Below, one piece after another: positions 56,901 to 64,000 of a stretch of 64,000 nucleotides of DNA (within the stretch, counting starts at the first letter, position 1; the number at the start of each line of letters is the position of its first letter). The notes under the pieces were generated by a model that made no database searches, was not told the DNA's origin, and saw nothing but the letters and a program-made list of their open reading frames with translations. Origin of the DNA: Paenibacillus oenotherae (lineage in GTDB: Bacteria > Bacillota > Bacilli > Paenibacillales > Paenibacillaceae); assembly GCF_019443105.1 (NCBI RefSeq), contig NZ_JAHZIJ010000009.1, positions 122,257 to 186,256 on the forward strand. The letters run 5' to 3'. A program made the position numbers and the translations under genes.

Positions 56901-59567
56901 GACAATGGGCCATTCGGTGTCGTTCAACCTCCGGTACTGTCCAGCGAAGAGCAGCGTCATGACATTGCTGCAATCGTGAACAGCTTTGTGAAAGACGTGC
57001 TGACGAAAAATCCGGAAGCCAATATTGTTGCCCTTGGCGACTTGAATGACTTCCAGTTCACCGATACGGCAAAGATTTTGAAAGGAAATGAGCTTTACAA
57101 TTTGATCGACAAGCTGCCGCGGAGCGAACGTTATACGTATACGTTTGACGGCAATTCGCAGGTGCTTGATCATATCCTGGTCAGCAACAACCTGACTGCA
57201 AATGCTGTGCCGGACATCGTTCACTTGAACGCAGACTTCTCGCCGTCAGACGGCCGGGTATCCGATCACGACGCGGTCATGGCGCAGATCGACTTGAGGA
57301 AGCCGTCCGGGTTCCCGCTCACAGTACTGCACACGAACGACACGCATGCGAACCTGGATACGACCAATTCGCCAAACAGCGTTCTGCGTCGCGTGACGGC
57401 GATCAAGGATGCGAAAGCTAGCGCGACGAATCCGCTTCTCGTCGATGCGGGAGACGTATTCTCAGGTACGCTGTATTTTAATAAGTATCTTGGCCAAGCG
57501 GATCTCGAATTCATGAATCTGGTCGGTTATGATGCGATGACGTTCGGCAACCACGAGTTCGACAAGAACTCTGAGGTGCTTGCTGATTTTATTGGCAATG
57601 CGGAATTCCCATTCGTTTCCTCCAACGTGAACTTCTCGAATGATGCGATTTTGAAGCAAATGTTCAAGAATGAAATCGGCAGTCCTGGCAGCGACAAGAC
57701 TATCTATCCGGCGCTTATTAAGGATATTGATGGTGAGAAGGTCGGAATTATCGGCTTGACGACGGAGGATACGGCGAATATCGCTTCTCCTGGCGACGTC
57801 ACATTCGAAGATGCAGAGGCTAAGGCGGCGGCTGCGGTTGCCATGCTGGAGGAGCAAGGTATTAATAAAATCATCGTGCTTTCTCATCTGGGCTACGATG
57901 CTGAGGTTGAGCTTGCTAAAGCGGTAGAAGGCATCGATATTATCGTCGGCGGACATAGCCACACCAAGCTGGATGAAGCGGTTGTCGACGATACTGACCC
58001 GAACGCGCCGAAGCTGATCGTACAAGCTGGCGAGAAGGGCCAATTCCTGGGCAGGCTCGAAGTCATGTTTAATGATGAAGGCGTTCTGACGGAGTGGGAC
58101 GAAGAGCTGATCTCCGTTGATGCGAAGGTCGGAACGGCATATAATCTGGCTGAGGACGCCGAAGCCAAAGCGATCCTGGATACGAAGTATAAGCCGGGTA
58201 TTGTTGAGCTAGCGGGTACTGAGGTCGGCAACACGGACGTTATGCTGAACGGTGTAAGGACAGACGTGCGCTCGAAGGAAACGAATCTCGGCAACCTGAT
58301 CGCCGACGGTATGCTGGACGCGGCGAAAGCGGCCGGCACGAATGCGGTCATCGCGCTGCAGAACGGCGGCGGCATTCGCGATTCGATAAATGTGGGGCCG
58401 ATTACGCAAGGGGAAGTGCTGACGGTTCTTCCGTTCAATAACGACCTGGTTACGATTATGTTAACGGGTCAAGAAATCAAGGATGCGCTTGAAAACGGCG
58501 TCTCCACGATTACGACGACGAAGGACGGCCGCTTCCCGCATGTTGCGGGCATGAGGTTCGATTACGATTCGACCAAGCCGGTAAACGAGCGCATCGTGCG
58601 CGTAGAGGTGAAGAACGGCAACAGCTACGTTCCGCTTGATTGGAATGCGACCTATGAAGTGGCAACGAATGCGTTCACGGCCAAAGGCGGAGATTTCTAT
58701 GCTTCGCTGGAGAAGGCTTATAAAGAGGGACGCGTCAAACTGCTGTATTTGCCGGATTACGAGGTGTTTACGAAATATATTCAGAAGGTTGGAAGAATTA
58801 CGGCGGCTACCTCCGCTGTCGAAGGAAGGATCGTCGATTTGAACGGCAGTCCTCTGCCAACACCGACGCCAACACCGACGCCAACGCCAACACCAACGCC
58901 AACGCCAACACCAACGCCAACACCGACGCCAACACCGACGCCAACACCGACGCCAACACCAACACCAACGCCAACACCGACGCCAACGCCAACGTCTACT
59001 CCGAAGGAGCCAGCAGTTTCATTCACGGATGTGGGCAGCCACTGGGCTGCGGAGTCGATAGTCGAGGCAGTAGAAGCGGGCATTATTAGCGGCTACGGAG
59101 ATGGCACGTTCCGTCCTGACAGCAAAGCGACAAGAGCGGAGTTTATAACGATGGTCGGCAGAACGCTTAAGCTCGAGATTATTTCGGGCGGCGAACTGAA
59201 CTTTGCGGATGCTGATCAAGTGCCGGTATGGGCACGATCATTCTTCGCTCAATTGACCCGGGACCAAGTTATCACAGGTTATAAGGATAATACGCTGCGC
59301 CCGTCGAATCCGTTGACACGGACGGAGATGATCGTTATTCTGGTACGTGCACAGGACATTGAGGTCAACCCGAAAGCGGCACCTGCTTTTGCCGATGCCG
59401 ATCAGATCAAGGCGTGGGCCCGTCCATACATTGCGGCCGCTTACGATGCGGGTTTAATTCAAGGTATGGGCGACAACCGGTTCAAGCCGCAATTAAACGC
59501 AACGAGAGCTGAAGCCGTTACGCTGCTGCTTTCCGTGCTGGAGTACATGAAGAGTAATCAACAATAA
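53901..59567 (+). CDS. Cell-surface multidomain nuclease / 5'-nucleotidase with SLH anchors
   Basis: 1,888 residues. Signal peptide 1-~36 (VLAAVMIVGSTLGSVG, then PVQAAAA). Lamin-tail domain ~38-150 (HVVISQVYGGGGNSGAEYKN). Two chitobiase-C-like modules (~215-290, ~480-550) alternate with OB-fold modules. Endonuclease/exonuclease/phosphatase domain ~830-1130 (LIASYNIENY, ANHFNSKGGD, GDLNDF, SDHDAVM). 5'-nucleotidase ~1136-1640 (LTVLHTNDTHANL, GNHEFD, GGHSHTKL, LQNGGGIRDS). Pro-Thr linker ~1652-1698, then three SLH domains (FTDVGSHWAAESIVEAVEAG and two more) binding the wall polymer. It degrades extracellular nucleic acid and dephosphorylates the nucleotides, for phosphate and nucleoside uptake. 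Confidence 0.93.
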   Translation: MRHWISLVKRQTGMVLAAVMIVGSTLGSVGVPVQAAAANHVVISQVYGGGGNSGAEYKNDFIELYNPTDSPVTMTNWKVRYASSANPFDSTNVTTLNGTINAKGYFLIKQSAGTGGTKDLPAPDAGGTLALSGTNGKVDLVDSSGTTIDLVGYGTANLSETSPTPALSNTTAAIRKEAAGASGGSRGEDTDSNAADFEVKMPDPRNSSYNALAVSPVIASPAPNAWPAGTEISLSSATVSASVYAAVYGSGGTENFEPYAGRITISEATTIKAYAQAHGMPDSPESTFDYTILEKSDVATARTAAKAQNVWTEGVVTHIDGAEMYIQDETAGLVLYGFSSFAEVGDLVEVSGTMDIYSSLQEIKPQSGLTYEVVEQDAGIPEPKLLTAADLSAANGEAHEAELVTLEDVTIVSVVGSKVTASQGGSTFTIYSNLSKFKENSTFAKITGVIKQYNADYQFIPLNEGALVEDMLSVTASPGAGRIIIGSPVTLSSPSSGAAIYYTLDGSSPTASSQLYNAPITVSEDVVIKAIAVAGGQTSNVYTFEYKASEAPRIHDIQGESHTSEYAGQTVTDIEGIVTQYGYNFATGSYKGFFMQDPNPDNNINTSEGIFVYSTNESLKPAIGDSVAVTGTVSEYNEGSTSNLTSTQITMTTRTILSSNHMVPEPVTLGKNGRVIPSSIIDNDTIPMTEFQPAEDAIDFYESLEGMLVKLPKPTILSPYWTSGSGNSKLFNIPTRIENDANDVLTAAGGLVLKELNNLNPQRLLIAYGDPGQQVSTGDKFNSDVTGVIGYNNGNFKVIPAWSSLPAITQGTFQRETTTLEVDEDKLLIASYNIENYYPGVGAIKTEKLAESIVSNMKKPDIIGVVEMQDGNGETDSGMVEADASDLIAAIKAAGGPDYVYTDIAPQNKQDGGAPGGNIRVGFLYNPDRVSLSGSVNSRKGSATEAVGYRAHSNELTYNPGRIDPTNSAFNSSRKPLAAQFEFNGEKVIVIANHFNSKGGDNGPFGVVQPPVLSSEEQRHDIAAIVNSFVKDVLTKNPEANIVALGDLNDFQFTDTAKILKGNELYNLIDKLPRSERYTYTFDGNSQVLDHILVSNNLTANAVPDIVHLNADFSPSDGRVSDHDAVMAQIDLRKPSGFPLTVLHTNDTHANLDTTNSPNSVLRRVTAIKDAKASATNPLLVDAGDVFSGTLYFNKYLGQADLEFMNLVGYDAMTFGNHEFDKNSEVLADFIGNAEFPFVSSNVNFSNDAILKQMFKNEIGSPGSDKTIYPALIKDIDGEKVGIIGLTTEDTANIASPGDVTFEDAEAKAAAAVAMLEEQGINKIIVLSHLGYDAEVELAKAVEGIDIIVGGHSHTKLDEAVVDDTDPNAPKLIVQAGEKGQFLGRLEVMFNDEGVLTEWDEELISVDAKVGTAYNLAEDAEAKAILDTKYKPGIVELAGTEVGNTDVMLNGVRTDVRSKETNLGNLIADGMLDAAKAAGTNAVIALQNGGGIRDSINVGPITQGEVLTVLPFNNDLVTIMLTGQEIKDALENGVSTITTTKDGRFPHVAGMRFDYDSTKPVNERIVRVEVKNGNSYVPLDWNATYEVATNAFTAKGGDFYASLEKAYKEGRVKLLYLPDYEVFTKYIQKVGRITAATSAVEGRIVDLNGSPLPTPTPTPTPTPTPTPTPTPTPTPTPTPTPTPTPTPTPTPTPTPTPTSTPKEPAVSFTDVGSHWAAESIVEAVEAGIISGYGDGTFRPDSKATRAEFITMVGRTLKLEIISGGELNFADADQVPVWARSFFAQLTRDQVITGYKDNTLRPSNPLTRTEMIVILVRAQDIEVNPKAAPAFADADQIKAWARPYIAAAYDAGLIQGMGDNRFKPQLNATRAEAVTLLLSVLEYMKSNQQ
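58851..58996 (+). repeat. Hexanucleotide Pro-Thr repeat
   Basis: About 24 tandem CCAACx / CCGACx hexamers encode (PT)n, the flexible linker between the nucleotidase and the SLH anchors. Such tracts vary in length by slippage. Confidence 0.92.
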
Positions 59568-59596
59568 GGAGTTAAGCAAACGGGAATCCGTTTAGG

Positions 59597-59644
59597 AAAA
59601 AGAGTCCTTGTTCACTTCGTTCGCGAGTGGGCCGGGACTCTTTT
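59597..59644 (+). terminator. Terminator of the surface enzyme gene
   Basis: AAAAGAGTCC...GGGACTCTTTT stem around an inner hairpin (CACTTCGTTCGCGAGTG), ~35 bp after the stop. Confidence 0.75.
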
Positions 59645-59856
59645 GTATGCCCTGCGGTCATTGTCATTAGGACGGCCGCCCTGGTACTTGACCGAAAAGT
59701 CGGCAGAGAAACGCGATTTAGTCTAAACGCCTCCCCGTTCAAAGAAATTCAAGATTGGATGACTTTCTACAGCGAATTCTGGAGTGCGAATATGTTTTCA
59801 GATTCGAACTCAGCCGATCGAATATCACGTTCGGGACTTGCGCCCTAGAGCGTACA

Positions 59857-59950
59857 TGGAGGCGAGGGGATTTGATCCCCTGTCCGAGGACATCGCCACA
59901 TAAGCATCTACGGGTGTAGTCACAGATCCGATGTCACCTGAGCAGGCGCC
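59857..59950 (-). other. ssrA: Degraded tmRNA (ssrA) 3' fragment
   Basis: On the minus strand GGCGCCTGCTCAGGTGACAT, CTGTGACTACACCCGTAGAT, GTGGCGATGTC and the T-arm/acceptor CCCCTCGCCTCCA match the last ~94 nt of Firmicute tmRNA. The T-loop reads ATCAAAT instead of TTCAAAT and the end is CCATGTACG and not CCACCA, so it is non-functional. It marks the far end of an element once inserted at ssrA. Confidence 0.85.
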
Positions 59951-59957
59951 CTATTAT

Positions 59958-60350
59958 TCATTTGTCTACGGAATGCTCTTTCAATATACGTGCAGTATTC
60001 TCCAACGAATACACTCCTTTTGCAATATCCACGATAAATTCCACCGCATATGTACGTTCCATTTTTAAGTGTTTTCCATTTAACATAAGGAATGACTTTG
60101 CTACCATATAGGCGGTACGTTTATTACCATTGTGGAAGCAATGATTCTTCACTAGAGACTCTAGTAGGGCCGCGACTTTGTCATATAAATTTGGATAAGC
60201 ATCTTCTTCAAAAACACTTTGCTGGGGTCTATGTACCGCAGATTCCAGCAGGCCGTGATCCTTCACAACTGCTTGGTCTACATCGTTCATTTTCTTCATC
60301 ATAAAGTAGTGGGCTGAAATAACCTCTTCTTTGGTCAGGAATGTTGTCAT
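59958..60350 (-). CDS. doc: Doc-family toxin, third, diverged copy
   Basis: 130 residues with intact motif HCFHNGNKRTAY (His70) and Doc signature VVKDHGLLESAVHRPQQSVF. About half identical to copies 1 and 2 by eye, thus independent and not a recent duplicate. It ends 8 bp before the ssrA fragment. Confidence 0.9.
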   Translation of the reverse strand: MTTFLTKEEVISAHYFMMKKMNDVDQAVVKDHGLLESAVHRPQQSVFEEDAYPNLYDKVAALLESLVKNHCFHNGNKRTAYMVAKSFLMLNGKHLKMERTYAVEFIVDIAKGVYSLENTARILKEHSVDK

Positions 60351-60351
60351 T

Positions 60352-60621
60352 TCATCGGTCCCTTAAATCCTCAAGGATTCCTTCGTCTTCTTCAAACACG
60401 TCAAAGAAAGCTTCAAGAACCTCTGGCCTTACATTATCGGGGAGTTGACCTTTCCTAGCCTTTTTCAATACGACTTCACCGCGATCATTTTCAATAAATT
60501 CGATCTCATCGCCTTGCGAGACATTTAACTTTTCAGCCAGAATTTTTGGCAAGCTTACTCCCAGGCCGTTGCCCATTCTTCCAATTTTTCGGGAATAACG
60601 CTTCACATTATCATTTGTCAC
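60352..60621 (-). CDS. AbrB/MazE-type antitoxin of the third Doc
   Basis: About 90 residues: RYSRKIGRMGNGLGVSLPKI, LNVSQGDEIEFIENDRGEVV and acidic tail FFDVFEEDEGILEDLRDR. The GTG at 60621 is chosen as start by similarity of the AbrB fold; an ATG at 60717 would add 32 residues without an RBS. Only 1 bp separates it from the toxin gene. Confidence 0.8.
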   Translation of the reverse strand: MTNDNVKRYSRKIGRMGNGLGVSLPKILAEKLNVSQGDEIEFIENDRGEVVLKKARKGQLPDNVRPEVLEAFFDVFEEDEGILEDLRDR

Positions 60622-60857
60622 TTTGACACTGTAACCACTCTCCTCCCAATTATATTTAGTGTTGTGTATTTCTATATTCGGGTGTACTATTAAAAGACCA
60701 TACATCATTTGTAGCATCAGGTAGTGTTATTTGGACTTTCAGGCGAATGCGATTGACCACCGTATTCAAAAGGACATTCGATTATCCTTCGTTTTTTATT
60801 GGGAGTTAAAATTTGAGTTGCTTATCGGTCACTAGATCTCGGGATAATTCGAACGTA

Positions 60858-60899
60858 ATACAAAAAGAGGACGTAGTGGCTTACGTCCTCTTTTTGTTC
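60858..60899. terminator. Bidirectional terminator
   Basis: CAAAAAGAGGACGTA-gtggc-TTACGTCCTCTTTTTG, in the otherwise empty stretch 60718-61080. Confidence 0.88.
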
Positions 60900-61080
60900 C
60901 CCTACTATAAGCATCCCGAGTTCATTTCTACTTGACCTACGCATACGACCTATCCCCAAGTACACGATCAGTTTTAGTGGCAGTATTGTTCAAGGGACCA
61001 ACTTGCTTGGGTATTATTTGCTCGGTATAGCATACTCTGAATTTGGTTAAGATACTTAATGTAAAGCACTAACTTTCAGC

Positions 61081-61194
61081 CTATTTTTTCTTCTTTGCGT
61101 TGTTAGCAACAAGGACGATGACAAGCGGCGTCATCACACCAAGTACTCCAAACAACACCATAAACACCAATTGTAATATTTGGTAATCAGTCAT
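61081..61194 (-). CDS. Holin-like toxin peptide, 37 residues
   Basis: Sequence MTDYQILQLVFMVLFGVLGV then MTPLVIVLVANNAKKKK: polar start, one transmembrane helix, basic tail, as in the Hol-Tox / type I toxin group of Firmicutes. GAAAGGAAACCAA precedes the ATG. Distinct from peptides A and B of the prophage. Confidence 0.65.
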   Translation of the reverse strand: MTDYQILQLVFMVLFGVLGVMTPLVIVLVANNAKKKK

Positions 61195-61304
61195 TTGGTT
61201 TCCTTTCTACTGAAAGTGTTACCATAGACCGCATGTAAAATTATATCAATCTCATAACTATAAGTCGAGAGAATTATTAAAGGAGGAATAAGGTAGTACT
61301 GTAA

Positions 61305-63098
61305 TTATAGCACCACCTTATTAAGTGTAAAATCAAGCTCCACTCTCTTTACAGCATCTCTAATATTGTGGAGAAGTGACTCACGGCATTCCTTAAGTCT
61401 TTTATCATACTTACGCTGAAGCTCTTCATGAAGATCCTCATCTAGTACAATCTTTTTCAAGATAAGACTCGCACCTTCCAAATCTTCCCTCTCAAGCCTT
61501 GAATTAAACACTTGTGTTGGAGTTGGCTCAGGAGATAAAATGGCATTTAATAGAATGGAAATAGGAATATAATCATCAATAAGCTCATAGTTTTCTCTTA
61601 GCCCTATTTCCGGAATCATTAATAAGTCTTCATTTAAAATAACAAAAGGATCTGCTTCTTTGTTGTGTATCATTATTTCAGGATCAAATAAATCATAAAC
61701 GTTTTGTATAGCTTTTCCCAAAATTAATCGACTCACCCTAACAGGGAACGATAAGTCTCTATCATCTTCTAACTCTTTAAATACCGAAGTATGTAATTTT
61801 TTCAATGCAGTTTGAAGCATTTTCGCTTGTCTTTGGTAGTATTCTTTATTATTCCCTGGTTTTGTTTCTACAAGATCTACCCACTCACGCGCTAAATCAA
61901 TTACTTCCATAATATTTGTTTGAAGCTGAATTAGAGTTCTTCCAATAATTTCGTGTCTATTCGCCGAGCGCTCCACTTCATATCGATCCGCATGGTTTAT
62001 TTTAATCTTAGTTTCACTTGGATCAGAGTATTTCTTAATTTGCTCTTTGAGCCACTCGATTTGACTAATATCATTAACTAATACAGGTTGCAGTAATGAA
62101 AGAATAAAGCCATTTGGCTCAAACCACTTTTTCCAAACTTTTAGAGCTGGTTGGAATGTTATACGAATCGACTTTAATCTATGAATAGCATCGTTTGTTC
62201 TTACCTGAAGCTGTTTTAGTTCGGTTTGCCATCCTGATTCACTACGAATATTTCGTAACACACTAAGATCTAAAGGTACATACGATCTTCCGAAAGAATC
62301 CACTTCTTTCATCCAGTTGTATAAACTACCAGTAAAGCTAAGTTGCACTATGATTTGGTTACTATTGGTATTTGGCGCTAGGATAGCTGATCGGAGAACA
62401 GCTGCCGCAAGAAGATTCCGGGTTTCCTCATTGAGTCCTGGTCCCATTTCAATTTGCGAGATTAACACCTCGTAATCTGCTTTTAACGCATGCATAAGCC
62501 CTCCAGAATTATGCCTAATATGTTGAGCAAGGACTAAAGAATGCATCAGACGAGCAGGTATAAAAGGTTCTATTTCACGCTCAAAATGCTCTGCAATCCG
62601 GTAAGCATATGCAAGTTTACCTTCCGACATTAATTTCCAAAATACATCCTTTAATTTTTGAGAATCCCCTGTTTCCGAATCATGGATCTGTTTCGTATCT
62701 TGTTCAATGGAACTCTGTAGTTTGCTTGTCAGATCCCCGATATAATTTACTGGACTTGACACGTGAGTGTAATTCGCTTTCCCTTCTAATTCATCTTCAT
62801 TTTCTTGATCCCCGTCTATTTCAACATTCATGGAATCCTCATCCAAAGATACTGTTACGCTCTCCATACTCTTATCTGCTATTTCAATCACGTTAGGAAC
62901 TTTAGTTAAAGAAAAAGCTTTTAGTGTATCAGTTTTATTGAACTTAATATACTTTGGAAGAAGTATTTTTTTTGATAAATCATTATAAAATCTCCTACTG
63001 ATTCTTTCATTTTTCAGGATTGGCTCAGGTAAGTTCAATGGATACATTAGCAAAGAAAATGGCTCCAACTGAACTATCTGTTTGTTCTTATTAGGCAA
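61305..63098 (-). CDS. Unrecognised 597-residue helical protein
   Basis: No signal peptide or membrane segment. Residues 1-140 contain beta strands and an acidic linker (VSLDEDSMNVEIDGDQENED). Residues ~150-597 are nearly all helical with TPR-like pairs (LMSEGKLAYAYRIAEHFERE, IPARLMHSLVLAQHIRHNSG, ESLLHNIRDAVKRVELDF). No nuclease, ATPase or protease motif found. Its start overlaps the end of the 109-residue gene upstream (63074-63098), so the two are coupled. DNA is more AT-rich than the flanks, suggesting transfer. Could be part of a defence system; unproven. Confidence 0.75.
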   Translation of the reverse strand: MPNKNKQIVQLEPFSLLMYPLNLPEPILKNERISRRFYNDLSKKILLPKYIKFNKTDTLKAFSLTKVPNVIEIADKSMESVTVSLDEDSMNVEIDGDQENEDELEGKANYTHVSSPVNYIGDLTSKLQSSIEQDTKQIHDSETGDSQKLKDVFWKLMSEGKLAYAYRIAEHFEREIEPFIPARLMHSLVLAQHIRHNSGGLMHALKADYEVLISQIEMGPGLNEETRNLLAAAVLRSAILAPNTNSNQIIVQLSFTGSLYNWMKEVDSFGRSYVPLDLSVLRNIRSESGWQTELKQLQVRTNDAIHRLKSIRITFQPALKVWKKWFEPNGFILSLLQPVLVNDISQIEWLKEQIKKYSDPSETKIKINHADRYEVERSANRHEIIGRTLIQLQTNIMEVIDLAREWVDLVETKPGNNKEYYQRQAKMLQTALKKLHTSVFKELEDDRDLSFPVRVSRLILGKAIQNVYDLFDPEIMIHNKEADPFVILNEDLLMIPEIGLRENYELIDDYIPISILLNAILSPEPTPTQVFNSRLEREDLEGASLILKKIVLDEDLHEELQRKYDKRLKECRESLLHNIRDAVKRVELDFTLNKVVL

Positions 63099-63403
63099 GA
63101 CCCTAAAGAACTGCGTTCTAATCGATAATATTCTTCAACCATTCCGTAAATAGTAGTGACTTCATTTACTATAGGGAAATCTATACTGTTAAAACTATTA
63201 ATCATTTCCTCTTTAAGTAAGTCAAACTCACTTAATAAATGTTGAATATTCGAAGCCAACTCATTGCTCGGTAATGCTCCTGTATTTGTCAATTCGTTGC
63301 CTGAATGTACCAGTTGTTTGCTAAGTATTTGTGCAAACCCAGCAATATTATTAATTCTTTTCTCAAGTGTATTTTTCATTTTCACCCTTCCTCTTACAGT
63401 CAA
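63074..63403 (-). CDS. Unrecognised 109-residue helical partner protein
   Basis: A short all-helical protein (LEKRINNIAGFAQILSKQLV, HLLSEFDLLKEEMINSFNSI) with a YGMVEEYYRLERSSL ending. The start could also be the later ATG at 63379 (MKNTLEKRIN). GAGGAAGGG upstream. First gene of the two-gene unit. Confidence 0.65.
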   Translation of the reverse strand: MTVRGRVKMKNTLEKRINNIAGFAQILSKQLVHSGNELTNTGALPSNELASNIQHLLSEFDLLKEEMINSFNSIDFPIVNEVTTIYGMVEEYYRLERSSLGSCLIRTNR

Positions 63404-63840
63404 ATAGTTGCACCTTTAAATCCAAAATTAGGTTAGTACATCCTAACTATACACAAATTCTCTAATTAATTAGTGATTATGCTAACTTCTATTGATTTTT
63501 TTGACTAATACCTCCAGTGATATCAGTTTCGGAATTAGTGAACTGGATGCGTTTTCGCTTTAAAACCTCCTTGTCATTTTCAGCATTTTAATGGGCACTA
63601 CGGTTGATTCGCAAAGAAAGAATTACAAATATTAATCAATAAACAACGCGTAACCCCCACCACATTTGAGATATAGAATCATCATATTGAAATAAAACAC
63701 TGAAGTATCTTCTACTACCGAATATAGGTGCCATGCTTTTTTCACACATTCTGCTATATAGCCCATCTAATATAGGGAAGCATATTTTTTATTTAGGCTC
63801 ACTTTATATAATAACTAATTTTATTGCTTATAAATAGCAA
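63404..63840. other. AT-rich region without supported genes
   Basis: 437 bp upstream of the two-gene unit. It should hold its promoter, but no convincing -35/-10 pair stands out. Many stops in all frames. Confidence 0.6.
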
Positions 63841-63870
63841 AAATCCACAACCTCATGCGGTTGTGGATTT
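63841..63870 (-). terminator. Terminator, probably of the native ssrA gene
   Basis: AAATCCACAACC-gcat-GGTTGTGGATTT-type 12-bp stem with A- and T-runs. On the minus strand it lies 3 bp after TCGCCTCCACCA, the position a tmRNA terminator would take. Confidence 0.75.
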
Positions 63871-63873
63871 ACA

Positions 63874-64000
63874 TGGTGGAGGCGAACTTACACTGTTAAA
63901 AACCCTGCGTATTTCTTATAACCGAAAAAGCCCTAATACCGATTAAGGTATCAGGGCTTTTTCGGTTACGACTTGCAAAGCTCATGGTTTAGATCAATAT
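63874..64000 (-). other. Inverted exact copy of the prophage right end (second attR)
   Basis: The reverse complement of 63874-64000 equals 51041-51167 over all 127 bp: the end of the toxin gene, the terminator, the CAGGGTTTTTAA arm and the TCGCCTCCACCA core. It continues beyond the window. Confidence 0.92.

Noticed and set aside
58851-58996. CRISPR-like array
   Set aside because: The short units are 6-bp coding repeats (Pro-Thr) without spacers. No CRISPR array or cas gene is seen anywhere in the window.
58781-59083. Minus-strand ORF rich in Val-Gly
   Set aside because: It is the shadow of the Pro-Thr repeat on the opposite strand.
59627-59848. 73-codon plus-strand ORF between the surface enzyme and the ssrA fragment
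   Set aside because: Starts inside a terminator, no RBS, no recognisable protein pattern.

Overview
The window looks like chromosome from a low-to-medium GC Firmicute, most likely a Paenibacillus or close relative. This is an inference from gene families: FabF start, SLH-anchored exoprotein, PfkB/ArsR cluster, Firmicute-type tmRNA 3' end, and strong AGGAGG-type ribosome binding sites with many TTG/GTG starts. No 16S rRNA or other definitive marker is present.

Layout. (1) 1-8,800 is ordinary chromosome: the first codons of fabF, an MmyB-type regulator, VOC and azoreductase genes, a small proline-rich protein, two clusters of CCTGC-N6-GCAGG palindromes, a MITE-like element, a PfkB kinase/nucleotidyltransferase pair divergent from an ArsR regulator, and a Doc/AbrB-type toxin-antitoxin pair. 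(2) 9,130-51,167 is a complete-looking ~42 kb HK97-fold, long-tailed (siphovirus-like) prophage. It lies between 12-bp copies of TCGCCTCCACCA, the tmRNA (ssrA) 3' end. Modules in order are: serine integrase, LexA-like repressor and Cro with operators, early small genes and Rha, ATPase/RecT/nuclease recombination genes, SSB and a replication initiator with internal iterons, two DNA methyltransferases, a PAPS-reductase-like protein, small metabolic genes, a sigma-like late activator, HNH/cos region, terminases, portal, protease, capsid, connectors, tail tube, frameshifted tail chaperones, tape measure, tail tip, fibres, holin, amidase. Accessory genes follow: a small hydrophobic peptide module, a ribbon-helix-helix repressor and a Panacea-type toxin-antitoxin. 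(3) 51,168-59,850 is chromosome with a second, near-identical Doc/AbrB pair whose toxin has lost its catalytic His, small hypotheticals, and a 1,888-residue secreted nuclease/5'-nucleotidase with SLH anchors. (4) 59,857-63,874 is an island between two minus-strand ssrA 3' ends. It carries a third Doc/AbrB pair, a holin-like peptide gene and an unrecognised two-gene unit. (5) 63,874-64,000 is an exact inverted copy of the prophage's right end and runs off the window, implying a second copy of the same or a sister prophage in opposite orientation.

How it works together. The repressor and Cro compete at GACAC-containing operators. RecT plus ATPase and nuclease support recombination; the SSB, the initiator and its iterons support replication; the sigma-like protein probably switches on the HNH-terminase-head-tail operon; holin and amidase release virions. 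The most unusual material is the accessory layer. A 225-bp module is repeated on both sides of the late genes; it encodes a 38-residue membrane peptide with a long-range mRNA stem and an opposing extended -10 promoter, which resembles a type I toxin-antitoxin. One copy is wired to a ribbon-helix-helix repressor through operators in both promoters. The integrase gene ends inside the attachment site, so its C-terminus changes when the phage integrates.
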